DNA of 60,000 nucleotides from Liolophura sinensis. Lineage: Eukaryota > Mollusca > Polyplacophora > Chitonida > Chitonidae. The position numbers and the translations under genes are program-made. Numbering within the stretch: the first letter of the stretch is position 1; each line of letters opens with the position of its first letter. The notes under the pieces were generated by a model. It saw nothing but the letters and a program-made list of their open reading frames with translations. It was not told where the DNA came from and searched no databases. The stretch covers positions 33,427,501 to 33,487,500 of the forward strand of contig NC_088303.1 in NCBI RefSeq assembly GCF_032854445.1, read 5' to 3'. This document shows, one piece after another, positions 25,116 through 36,100 of the stretch.

Positions 25116-25765
25116 TGTTTGACCATAAAAATGCATGTCAGCTAGTGATTGACGTGTCAACAAGTCAGCTTACCCTGTGAACTGTTTATATTGCGGGATC
25201 GTCACCGTGGTTTTAGCATTTGGAAAATCGTGTAAACATAAACATATAATACACGTAGATCAGCTGATTCATTTTTTCGCACGGAAATCAACATAACGGC
25301 GCCACGTGGGATAGAGAACGTGTAAAGTATCGTCATCGAGAATACATGTATAACAATGTATATACCCTTTCTCGCATACAGAATGACGACTTGTGAACCT
25401 TGCTCCTATTTTACTCATGCAATTATAGATGTATCACGGTATATATGATTATAACTCAAAAGCTGATCACATATTAAACAACTAGGGACCAGCTTCGATA
25501 ATGTTCGTAACTATATATACACATGCACTGATGAACAACTGACTATAGTTTGGGTGCGTCCCGCGCAATACGAACTATATGCACAAGTCAGGAATGAACA
25601 ATTATAATGGTGTATATATATGCATTTTCAGACCGGCTCTGATATAACGCGAACTATATATTTAACTGGGACGAACAATCAGTGGAGTATCTTCATGCAT
25701 TCTTGTAACGTAATTGATGGGATGGCTTCGATAATATGACCGTCTCTTGCTTTCACCTTGTTCTC

Positions 25766-25825
25766 GCCACGATATGGCTGAAATATTGCCGATGTGGCGT
25801 TAAGCCATAATCATTCATTCATTCG
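25766..25825 (+). repeat. SINE-like tail with (ATTC)n
   Basis: 'cacgatatggctgaaatatt' then 'gccgatgtggcgttaagcc' runs into tcattcattcattc. I know this ending as a common gastropod-type interspersed repeat tail. Confidence 0.55.
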
Positions 25826-26142
25826 ATAATATGAATTATTTACCCCTATAAATCTATGTGTCGAATTAGGAATTCGTATACCAGCCGTCGACAACCAAAA
25901 TAAACGTTCCAGATCAATGATCTCAAGGCAAACTTCCAAAACGACATTTAACACAAATCACCAAAGAACTAAGAATATATAAGTACATAAAGTACGAAAT
26001 TAGGACGGAATCCTTAAAATAACTAGGGAAATTAGGGACCAGCAATGGTTTATACATTCCATGCAGTCATTTGGGTTTTCACGTGCAGCTAAAAGACTGA
26101 CCAGTGTCGTATAAGCGAAATATTTTTGCGCCCTTGACTTTA

Positions 26143-26162
26143 AATAATAAATAAATATATAA

Positions 26163-26201
<39 letters not shown>

Positions 26202-26204
26202 ATT
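26143..26204. repeat. (AAAT)n microsatellite
   Basis: More than ten consecutive taaa/aaat units. It may be the tail of a degraded SINE, since the window's SINEs end in the same motif. Confidence 0.9.
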
Positions 26205-26321
26205 CTTAGCCAGACCCGGGATCAAACCCGTAAGTGACATACCAAAGATTTTAAAATGTTACTTGTTGCCGCCTCGCTTGGCGTTTTGAAAGGTCACAGC
26301 AAGCAAAGAGTTGGCTCGTTG

Positions 26322-26415
26322 GCTCGTTGTCAATATAATGTGACTGGGTGGGTGTCATGTCTGGTGTCTTCGGCGTGATGCTTCAGTAGCGGCCGCATTT
26401 TGGCGACATGGTTAT
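26322..26415 (+). repeat. Dispersed repeat, copy 1
   Basis: Shares 'tcaatataatgtgactgggt', 'ggtgtcatgtctggtg' and 'atgcttcagtagcgg' in order with 28896-29000. Both copies are diverged; the family name is unknown to me. Confidence 0.6.
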
Positions 26416-26899
26416 TCGGTTGTTCGGTTGTTCAAAGCTGGTTTAAGACCCAATCCCAGATTTAACTTGAAGCCCAGTTTTCAATTTTGTACTTAGCCTA
26501 AAAACAGCTGTGTACCAGTATATCAAATATGAACTAAAACTGCTGTTTTACTTTGACGTGGGAAGACTGTATTGGCTGATAGGTTTGGCTAAAATTTTGA
26601 ATGTAAAATATGACTTAATACCAGTATTAGCTAATAGACTTTTGAACAATAGATTCGCTAGGCCACAAGAAGATGCAGTGTATGTACACACACCTAATGA
26701 CTTCTCGTCATCATACGACTAAAAACTTATTAAGTACGATGTAAAACCCTAAGCATTCATTGTCATTCATTCATTCATTCTTAGCCTGCCAATATGTTAT
26801 GAGCAGTCAAAATGTGTACAGAGATACACGGGAAATAGAAATACTTTCAAAAAAAGAAAGAAAAAAAAAAACACACACACACACACTAAAACTACACTT

Positions 26900-27335
26900 C
26901 TGGATATTTCCACTTGATATTTGAAAGGATTCAACACATTCATCATCACACAACAAGACAGTCTACACTAAACCTTCTTCGGCCATTTCACAGGCCCAAT
27001 CTCTCTTTCTTTTCTTTGAAGGCCAAAGGCCCGCGCCAGTGGAATGAATTGCCTCACAGTCTTAAAGTATGCCCATCCATATCTGCTTACGAAAGGAACC
27101 TTAAATTATACTTACATGAAAAGGTGGTTTAGTCTTAATATTTTTTTTCTTATGCTCTACAGGCACTAGTATTTGTATAGGCATAACAGTATTATTGATT
27201 TTCACCTTTATCTCAATTCCATTCAAACAAATTTTATTGAAGTTTTAACAAGGGATAGAACAAGCCCCGAAGAGTTTTATTCCCGGCCTTCTAACTGTCA
27301 TCTGATGTAAATATGTGATCTGGTGAAATAAAAAA
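26900..27335 (+). mobile_element. 5'-truncated non-LTR retrotransposon (LINE) 3' end
   Basis: The frame to 27132 encodes the typical C-terminal end downstream of a LINE reverse transcriptase: HTTRQS, then KGPRQWNELPHSLK and a YERNLKLYL-type ending. This matches the widespread 'TRs…WNsLP…FKk.lk.yL' pattern. Bases 27133-27335 look like its 3' UTR, sharing 'gatagaacaag' and 'ttcccg' blocks with the LINE at 52.5-53.6 kb. No polymerase or endonuclease remains. Confidence 0.75.
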
Positions 27336-27566
27336 AACAAATCAAATAAACAGACAATTTAAACATGACAATATTGTTTCCCACTATACTTTCTTATTAG
27401 GGTCCTTGCACTTCGTTCGTGTTGTGAATATATTCTCATACATATGGATATTCGGCAAATTTTAAATCTTTGGCTCCTAAACCTCTAAGGTTGTACGGCG
27501 GATCGACACGCATTAAGACTCACACTCAGAATTTACCCCAAACGTGAAAATCAGGGTCGACACCGC

Positions 27567-27744
27567 ATTGCCCTGGCAACTACACTTGATTTCTCTCTTA
27601 TTAGCAGTCATATGGATTAACCGCCTTTTCATGAGTTCGTGCACTAATTATTACGTCATCGTTATATCTGTTACCGTTGCACTGCGCATGCCCAGCGTTT
27701 TCTCCTGATGGGAACACTTGATGAGAGGCGACGAAGGCCACGTG
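27567..27744. promoter_or_regulatory. Cluster of promoter-type motifs
   Basis: Within 180 bp there is an RFX/X-box-like attgccctggcaac (27567), TTACGTCA (27651), an NRF1-like TGCGCATGCC (27683) and a CACGTG E-box (27739). Such motifs are frequent at ubiquitous promoters. It lies 2.3 kb upstream of the PLOD ATG. No gene is visible immediately beside it. Confidence 0.3.
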
Positions 27745-27903
27745 CTGCCAAAGACCGTGTATGCAAGTGCAGAAAAGCCCTTTGCCCCAACTCAGCAAAG
27801 GTCATAGTCGTGTTAACCTATAAAGAATTAACGCCCTGTACTTAGCAGTTTATAGCATCAAAATGACAACCCTCAAATTGACTCTGCCCGATTCCTTTCC
27901 ATC

Positions 27904-27970
27904 ATAATGCCTACCGCCCTTGTATAAGTGAAATATTCTTAAGCATGGCGTAAAACACCAATGTAATAAA
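27904..27970 (+). repeat. SINE tail fragment
   Basis: 'tgtataagtgaaatattctt', then 'gcatggcgtaaaacaccaat' matches the SINE family 3' end. Confidence 0.8.
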
Positions 27971-28356
27971 GCAGCCCTCAAATTGGACAACTGCGAGCCG
28001 CCACGCATCCTGAACTGGACAACTGCGACTGTGCCACCAGCCCAAACTGGGTCTCTCTCAGACTGAGTGTAACTCTATATACACCTGTGCAACCATATCC
28101 AAACATTTGGTGAGAAAAACATGGAACGGAACGGCGATAAGTTCATGTACCCACCATATTGCAATATTAAATCCAAACGTCACACACGACATTCGTACAT
28201 CATCCGTCAACCAATGAAGGTTTTAGTAAAAGTTATATACATTTTATCCACTCTGCTACTTATTTATATATATTTCGCCGTAAAGAATTCACAAAAACAA
28301 ATAGGTGAGTGTAAATCTAAAGTTTATATACCTGCTGTAAATTTAGTCAGTATATT

Positions 28357-28357
<1 letters not shown>

Positions 28358-28397
<40 letters not shown>
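28358..28397. repeat. AT microsatellite
   Basis: About 20 AT units, intergenic. Confidence 0.95.
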
Positions 28398-28400
<3 letters not shown>

Positions 28401-28796
28401 CGAATTATATACACTCATTTTAGCTGTTATTACCAGACATGTGCCAACTGTCGCATGACTATCGTGAAGATCGCACTTTTTATATCCACTTCCAATATAT
28501 TCAGTCGTTCACGTTTTGTTTCCACGCCACAGTTTATAAAGACCATTATTTGGATGTCTTCATCATTCAAAAAGAAATATTTTCTTGAAAAAGCGTGGCA
28601 GTGAGTCGTTCGGAATTATTCAAGCAATGTAGTTTTATATCAACTATAGATGGCCCATAACTCTCATAAGTATATGTAATTAGGCCTAAGTCTGATGCCG
28701 AGGTTAATTTCAGTGTTTTATTATTTAAGGTAATAACACGGTCAGTGCAGAAATCACAGCTGTTTTACATTAAGTTGTTTATTTGGTTGGTGTTCA

Positions 28797-28859
28797 TATT
28801 TCACTTTATTCGATGACGGCCAGCAAGACAGGTGGTAGGCAACCGAACAGAGCTCAGCG
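28797..28859 (-). repeat. SINE fragment, diverged
   Basis: 'tttcactttattcgatgacg' followed by 'gccagcaagacaggtgg' and 'aaccgaacagagctc' follows the order of the family's central domain in reverse. Confidence 0.5.
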
Positions 28860-28895
28860 GTTCATACAACATAGATCTAGGTCTTAGCGCAAGGA

Positions 28896-29000
28896 AACAT
28901 TAGTGCTTGGCCCGGTGTCAGTATAATGTAACTGGGTTTCGGTGTCATATCTTTTATATTCGACATGATACTTCAGTGGTGGTAGCACCCTGGCGTCATT
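28896..29000 (+). repeat. Dispersed repeat, copy 2
   Basis: 'tcagtataatgtaactgggt', 'ggtgtcatatctttta', 'atgatacttcagtggtggta' parallels copy 1 at 26322-26415. Confidence 0.6.
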
Positions 29001-29390
29001 AGACTCGCGCCGTCACAATATGACACAGCAAATGGCTCCTTGTCATCACAGGCCTATAACTATGACTGAAAAATTGTCAGATGTAGCCTACGATCATGTC
29101 AAACACGTATATGCATACACCTATTATGTTATGTAAGGTTGTAGGCCACATTATGCCTTTCTCGCCAACAATCCCCTGCTTTAAAATTATGTTTTTATTG
29201 TAGAGGTGTAAGGGGCACACGTGGATTGTATCCTTATACAATAGAAGCAAATGGGCGTGACTAGGCCTATTTATCAAGATGCTTCTCGAAACTGGGAATA
29301 AGATCTATTCGTCTATCTTCATCCCTTCGAAACAACAGATAACACCTGCTCAATGTTCGGCTGTTTTATATATGTTAAGAGATACATGGG

Positions 29391-29532
29391 TGTTGCAGCA
29401 ACCTGCGGATGGTCGTGGGTTTCACGCGGGGTTCTGCCCCAGTTTTCCTCCCACCACAATGCTGTCCTCCGCCATTGTCTTGGGTAGTCCACCAAACGGC
29501 GTAAAGACACAGTACCAATCAAATAAATAAAT
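29391..29532 (+). repeat. SINE, 5'-truncated
   Basis: Begins inside the central domain ('gcagcaacctgcggatggtc') and ends with 'accaatcaaataaataaat', the family tail. It lies about 470 bp upstream of the PLOD start codon. Confidence 0.85.
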
Positions 29533-29699
29533 CACATGTTAAAGATACACGTTTATGAAACACATTAACTAATTAACGGCATTTGTGTCACACTAGCTTT
29601 ATTGTAGCTATATGTGTTGTGGTAATTTTGAAGTCAACAAAGGATCCACTGTACAAACCGAGTTTCTCACGACGCCCCCAATCTTCCTTCCCTTCTGTG

Positions 29700-30002
29700 C
29701 CGCTTATCACTTTATCCACTATACACGCCTAGCAGTTGGTCATGCTCGCGCCTACACAACAGTAGTGGCGCGCTGATTCTTGGTTGCAGATGTTGGAAAT
29801 CTGTGCGGCTCGGATTTCAGCTTAGCCAACGATGTGGCTAGACCTTGAAACACTTTAAGGCAATGGTTGAAAGTTGTAGTAGTTGACGAACGCCACGTAG
29901 ACCATTTGTGCTGGTTCACAAGTTCAAGAGTTGGGGGGAGCCAAAGTGAAAAACCTTTGGTGGAGTTTAACTGTCAAAAGACCGTCGAGTTCCTAAAGAA
30001 AC
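29700..30002 (+). promoter_or_regulatory. PLOD 5' UTR and probable promoter region
   Basis: This is the moderately CpG-containing stretch before the ATG. No clear TATA box or initiator stands out, and the transcription start cannot be placed. An in-frame stop lies at 29994. Confidence 0.35.
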
Positions 30003-30117
30003 ATGAAGTGCGTCGCTTCATCAGCAGATAACACTTTTTACACATTTATCTGTTCTTTGACTGCTCTCTTTCTTTATTCCTTGTGCACGCTTTGCGAGGC
30101 CAGTAGTTTGGATGAGG
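30003..30117 (+). CDS. PLOD: PLOD exon 1, signal peptide
   Basis: The ATG at 30003 follows an in-frame TAA at 29994-29996, which supports the start. The exon encodes MKCVASSADNTFYTF, then a hydrophobic core ICSLTALFLYSLCTL and a small-residue cleavage region CEASS. This is a secretory signal for an ER-lumen protein. It ends with one base of a Gly codon before donor gtgagt (30118). The phase-1 end fits exon 2, giving …SLDEG-LLVTT…, equivalent to human …PEDNLLVLT. The exon is 11 kb from exon 2, so the link is inferred from phase and family alignment. Confidence 0.85.
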
Positions 30118-33100
30118 GTGAGTATGTCGTTGTTGTTGTATCAAGCATACCTTACTATACAAATAACCAGTAAATTTCAATATGTTTTATAGTTTAAGTT
30201 CAGCTTAAAGTCGAAAGACACGGTATATAAACCTTTCGTTCTATGCATGGTATTTTACTAACAGTTGTGATATATACAGAACAATCTATGCATAGTTTGT
30301 TGACAAAGCCATACTGTGGAATACACTGTAACTAGTATTGTAAATTTGCATCCTTCAACCTGGAGAAATCCAAATGATTTGACTGCATCTTCATTTCTCA
30401 GAAGCCCGGCAAAAGATGAAGTACCGGTAGTACATCACATCATCAGCAATACATAAGGCCTGGTTGGCTTAACCTAGTGCTTCACATGCACTTTCAAAAT
30501 TACATTTAATGATGATGTATTTTGCCACAGTATCTAGTTTGGTGATGATACCAATTAAAAGTTGCACTAGTTATTTACTTCTGATGTTTTTCTTTGCAGT
30601 GGGTAAATTTGTTTTTCTTTTCTAAACTTAAAATGGTTTGATTGAGCCAGGCATAAAAGGGGTCTTCACACTAGTTAAAATGTTTTATCAACTTTCACAT
30701 TTCATTATGACTTATTTTCATTTCGGTGGCCTCTGTGGCTTAGTTGGTTAGCGTGCTAGCCTAGGAGTGTGGTCGCTGTGAGTTTAAGTCCAGCTCATGC
30801 TGGCTTCTTCTCTGGCCGTATGTGGGAAGGTCTTTCAGCAACCTGCAGATGGTTGTGGGTTTCCCCTGGGCTCTGCCCGGTTTACACCCACTATTATGCA
30901 GGCCGCCATCATATAACTGAAATATTTTTGAGTATGGCGTAAAACACCAATCAAATAAATAAATATTTTCATTTCATTTTATGATTTTGCAAGAGTGCGA
31001 AACATTTCTCTCAGTCTCACATTCCGAACTCAGTGAACATTTGCCAAGACGTCGGACTACAGAGAGTTGTATCTGACTATGGTGTTCTCTATTATACTAT
31101 TAAGGCATTACCCTAATCCTTTAACCTTTTTAATTATTGAGTATGACGTAAAACACCGATCATGTAAATAAATCAGCCTTTTCACATATGAAAGAGCAAC
31201 TTTCAGTTCAATTTGTGCACTTTCTTAATTTGATTTTGGGAACAGAAGTGCATTTGGTTGGATTAGCCAATTTCAAAGCTTTACGAAAAAAGTATAATTT
31301 TATTAGTCTACCCAGAATAATGTCTTCCGATTGTGTTGGAATAAACACCTTGTAAACGTGTAAAAAATGTTGAAGAATTACAGTACATGCAAATGATATA
31401 TTTATGAATATACATGTAGTGTAAATCAAATTAAAAGTTACATGTATGTGTATGGTATATATATGTATTAGCTCCCAAATTTTATTTAAAACAGTTAATA
31501 AAAACAACATGTGTTTCTGAGGGAGAGAATTGCTGTAGATCGAACACTCATTATCATATGAAAAGATTTGTCTTTTGCTGGCATGAAAATCTGTAGAGAG
31601 TCTAATGTTTTGCTAGACTAAGGCATATAAATGTTTAATTTGACCATCAAGACTCCAATCCCTCCCCCCCCACACCCCCCACACCCCCACCCTCACCACC
31701 CACCAATATCCAGCAGCCACCCTTAATGCCCCTCCCCCTCCCCAACATGCTCTCCAGGAATCTGGTCCTGACCCACTCCCATATTTTGCATCTGGGGGAT
31801 TAGTTACAGCTGACCCCAAATTCCAAGTGCCAAGATAATACTCCACTACCAGCTTAGCATTTATGTAAAAACACAATAGAAACAATCCCTGAAGAAATAG
31901 CAGTTAGTTTACAAAAGCCCTTGCCAAAATTCTCTGTGTTTTCAAGATGTTCATTGAGACAAAAACACATGTGGTTATCTATCATATTTTATTTAAATAT
32001 TACTTTGGTCGGGAAATAAAAAAATGATTTGGAAGCAAGACATGCAAAGCCCCAATATCAGTGTGGCATAAACAGAGAGGGAAGACTAAATGAAAGAAAT
32101 TTCATCAAAATTCCAATAAAAACTTCTCATTGGGGTCCTTTTTTGGAGTGTTAGTTAGTTTACCCCTAACACACAAATGTTTAAATGATGTCCTGGGTGA
32201 TGTGAATTAGTACTGGCTTGTATTTTGAAAGTTTAAAATGAATTTTGTGGCGGTCATGAATTTGAAGTTTAAAGCCGGACTGACTAAAGCCATTTTGTGA
32301 GCAGAGCTTGGTATGTAAGCAGGATACATCTGAAAGAGAATAGGCCTGCAAAATATTTTCTCTTTGGGGGCATAAATTGTTTCTATTTATTACTCCTCTA
32401 AGTCAGGTTTACTCCCAGGAATAAGGCTGAGAATATTTTTTGTGCATTTTGTTTGTTAGTACAAATCCAAAATGGTTGTACATCTGTGTGAAAAAGGTCT
32501 GCCAGCAACCTGTGGATGGTTACACATGATATAGCAGTACATGTGCATGTTCCACCCATTAGTTGTTGTCCTTGTAGATCAGCTGAACTTTGACCCTGCC
32601 AGCTGGTAAACTGACTGTCACCATTGTAGCGTTCTTAAGACATTATATAACATGTGGCAATGTTGCAGAGGGGATCCTGAAGATGACCTAAAATTTCACT
32701 TGAAAAATGCATATTTAAATACAAATATATGTCGTAAAATATTAATTTTGTCGCTGACATGTACATTTTCTCAAAAGGATATAATCCTACCTTCCAAGCA
32801 AAGCTCAAAACTCATTTCTTAGATCAACAGACCTCTCAGAATCGGGCAAAATATGCAATGTCATCATGAGCGAAATTTTGCGTCATTTACTATGTGCCCA
32901 CATGATTTCAGTACCAGCAACATGTGGAGTTGGTTTTCTCATGGTCTATTCAAACCTGGTTACATAACCTAGGTTAGAGTCTTGAGCTTCAGCCTATGCT
33001 CTATTACATTTGGGTTAATGGCTTATGTACAAAAGGATAGCATAGTGATAAATGATCACAGGTGGAGATTATTGTGATTGGGTGGGTGTTTAAGTGGGAG

Positions 33101-36100
33101 AGTATCTTAATAACATTAAAATAATTCTGATTTCACAGTAAGTGTGTATTGGATCTTACACATGTCAAACTGGTGAGGTAATCTGTATTGGTGAATGAGA
33201 CTGCCATTGCAGCCTGACACTATACTTATCTGGCTGCATATATGTACACTGTATCTGTAACCGCTGCAGAATGTCAGATATGTATACGCATATGTATACA
33301 AAGCTTACAGTATATATGCACTTGATGACTGTGCTAAAAACACTGTACACAAAGTACAGAAAAGATCAGCTCTAAAATAACCATGAATTATCTGTATTGA
33401 TGTTTGAAGATTGGTTCGTGTATGTGACATTACTGTAGGCCACATTTCATCGTTTTACTTTGAGAGTTATTTTGAGCAGACATACAGGGTTCTGAGTAAT
33501 GTCTTTATAACTTGAGGGACTTGCTTCTGATTGAAAAAAACAAAAACAAACTGAACAGATTTGAGAGTGAATAGTCATGCTGATGTATACGAGCCTAAAC
33601 ACAGGATCTCCTACCATTGTGGTGTGAGCGTCAAGGCCGTGGCAAAGGTCACTAATGGTTTATTACAGCCTCTCTGGTTTCCTCCTCCCACAAATCATTG
33701 CAATTCCAATTTTAGACTCGTATTCAAGTTTTTCTTCAATCCTGTGTCACAAGGCAGTGTGATCAAAAAAAGTACTTGTACTGAATTCTTTGGAGTTGTA
33801 CATGCTGTTTCAGTATCTTACTGATGTGAAATAATCATTTTCCCTGTTTTTTTTTTTTTTTTTTTTACTGTTTCTTTACGAGAATCCAGATAGGTTCTCC
33901 TAATTCTGAATTATGGAAATACGTGTATTTTGGGAATTGGATTCCTGGATTCATGTAAAAAAAAAATGAGCCTAGGGTATGTTTCAACAGTGCAAAATTT
34001 TTTTTTTTGTCATTTTTTGGAAATCTGTTTATTAGGTTTCAACATGCGGGGATAGCTGACTGATTCACTAGACAAAGGATTTATTTCTTTATTTATTTGA
34101 TTGGTGTTTTACGCCGTGCTGAAGAATATTTCACTTATACGACGGCGGCCAGCATTGTGGTGGGAGGAAACCGGGCAGAGCCCGGGGGTAATCCACGACC
34201 ATCCGCAGGCTGCTGGCAGACCTTCCCACTTACGGCCGGAGAGGAAGCCAACATGAGCTGGGCTTGAACTCATAGCGACCGCATTGGAGAGAGATTCCTG
34301 GGTCATTACGCTGTGGTAGCGTGCTAACCAACTGAGCCACGGAGGCCCCCTAGACAAAGGAAGAGAGGTGTAAATATGTGGAGACCAGCTAGTACCTGGC
34401 TGATTCACTCCCCCCCACCTCCCCCTGGTGCTAATTGGGGCAGGCCCGGGACAAATTCATATCACCCCAGGTCTGCAATGATGTCATCAGTGACCTTGCA
34501 TCGTTATTTCTGACAGAGCAGTGTACATGTTTTTTATCGTTATTGTTTATTTGTGCGTGGCTTTATTACACCACAGTGGTCTTGTGCATTGCGAGGTCAA
34601 ATCCTAGTGCTGGCATGTCATAACAACCCTATCATATGCCCTACCTTGTTGATAGGCTTTCTCTGCTGCAAACAAGTTACTATATATAAATATCAAATTG
34701 CTAGACAGGTTGCTTTTTAGTGTATGTGACTTTATATTCAAGGTAGGCGGAATATGTCGGCAGGAATTTGACTGAAACTGGTAGATGTACATCTAGAAAG
34801 AAATGACAGTGACTCCCCCAATACATCTTATTCTACAAGGACATGTCAAAAGTTTTTACTTCACAAAAAAACAGTTACATGTAGTTTCACAAAAGGAGGT
34901 GCATGTTCAGCTCATTCACGAAATGAATACAGTCCTTATTAAAACTGCAATCGAATAAATAAATGGATCTATAAATAAAACCATGTACCTGCTTGTGACT
35001 TACACAAACTAGAAAATCTACCTGTGCAAGAACATAACTCTTTTCTTTGGGAAAACTGGCGGCTTTAAGATGTCTAGTACATGTATTTGTAAATGTTAAC
35101 TTCTGTTTTTGTGTTTTTTTTTTGTACAGTAGTTTTAGCTGGGACTATTATAATAGTCCCAGGTTTTAGCTTCTGTGCTGTCTATAACCTCGAGTGGAGT
35201 TAAATGTTATTTAGCCGTAGAAAAGTCATTATTATTGATATTATTCAGTGTTATATACTTGTGCATTTACATGTAATTATAGTTGTTAGCAGTGCTTAAC
35301 AGCAGCCATTTGCATTGTGTGTATGAACATTAATGTACATGTGTTGTGTTTGTTCATGTAGGTTGACCTTTTAGTACAATTGCTCATTTCCGTATTCACC
35401 CCAGATCTGTTAATCAAACACCCGGCTTTTAATATGAGGATTGTCAACCACCTACTGGAATTGTTGTACTAACAGTAGCCTTTATAGTACTTATAGTACT
35501 TTTAGTGGAGTGGTGGTCTCTCCACTGTAAATGTGAGAACACATTTAACTTAGTACTGTATCTATCCTAAAATTCCCTTAAAAAACTTCATCTTAAGAGG
35601 CTAATAAAGGTCATAATGTATTACTTTTGATGTTGAAACTAGCTTTTTTCCAGTAGGATCTCATCCTACCATAAATACACATCTCGGGGGGCCCCCGTGG
35701 CTCATCTAGTTAGCGCGCTAGCACAGTGTAATGACCCAGAAGCCTCTCACCAATGCGGTCGCTGTGAGTTCAAGTCCAGCTTGTGCTGGCTTCCTCTCTG
35801 ACCATATGTGAGAAGGTCTTCTAGCAACCTGCGGATGGTCATTGGTTTCCCCCGGGCTCTGTCCGGTTTCTTCTCACCATAATTCTGGCTGCCGTTGTAT
35901 AAGTGAAATATTCTTGAGTACGGCATAAAACACAAAACAAATAAATCCGATAAATAAATAAATATACACCTCAAAATGCCTTTCTAATAAAACTCTGAGA
36001 AGCAGACAAAACTTTAATTCAGTCACGGATGAAATTTTAGGTCAAGTACAGTAATCCCCATGTAAATTTGTCAACATACCTCAGTATGGTTAAGTTGCTC

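Larger units (their letters stand above)
18000..29900. other. Intergenic region between the divergent genes
   Basis: No coding exon was recognised. The region holds CRE-like sites (19.3-21.3 kb), SINE fragments, a 40-bp palindrome, a tandem array (22.2-23.0 kb), microsatellites, a long inverted-repeat element (23.9-24.9 kb), diverged short repeats (24.9-25.7 kb), a LINE tail (26.9-27.3 kb) and a motif cluster at 27.57-27.75 kb. Open frames near 20.0-20.3 kb exist on both strands but match nothing I know. Confidence 0.6.

Noticed and set aside
30726-30800. tRNA gene with A and B boxes
   Set aside because: It is the head of a SINE: the same head with the same central domain and tail recurs at 34.3, 35.7, 36.3 and 57.9 kb, and no proper cloverleaf acceptor stem closes.
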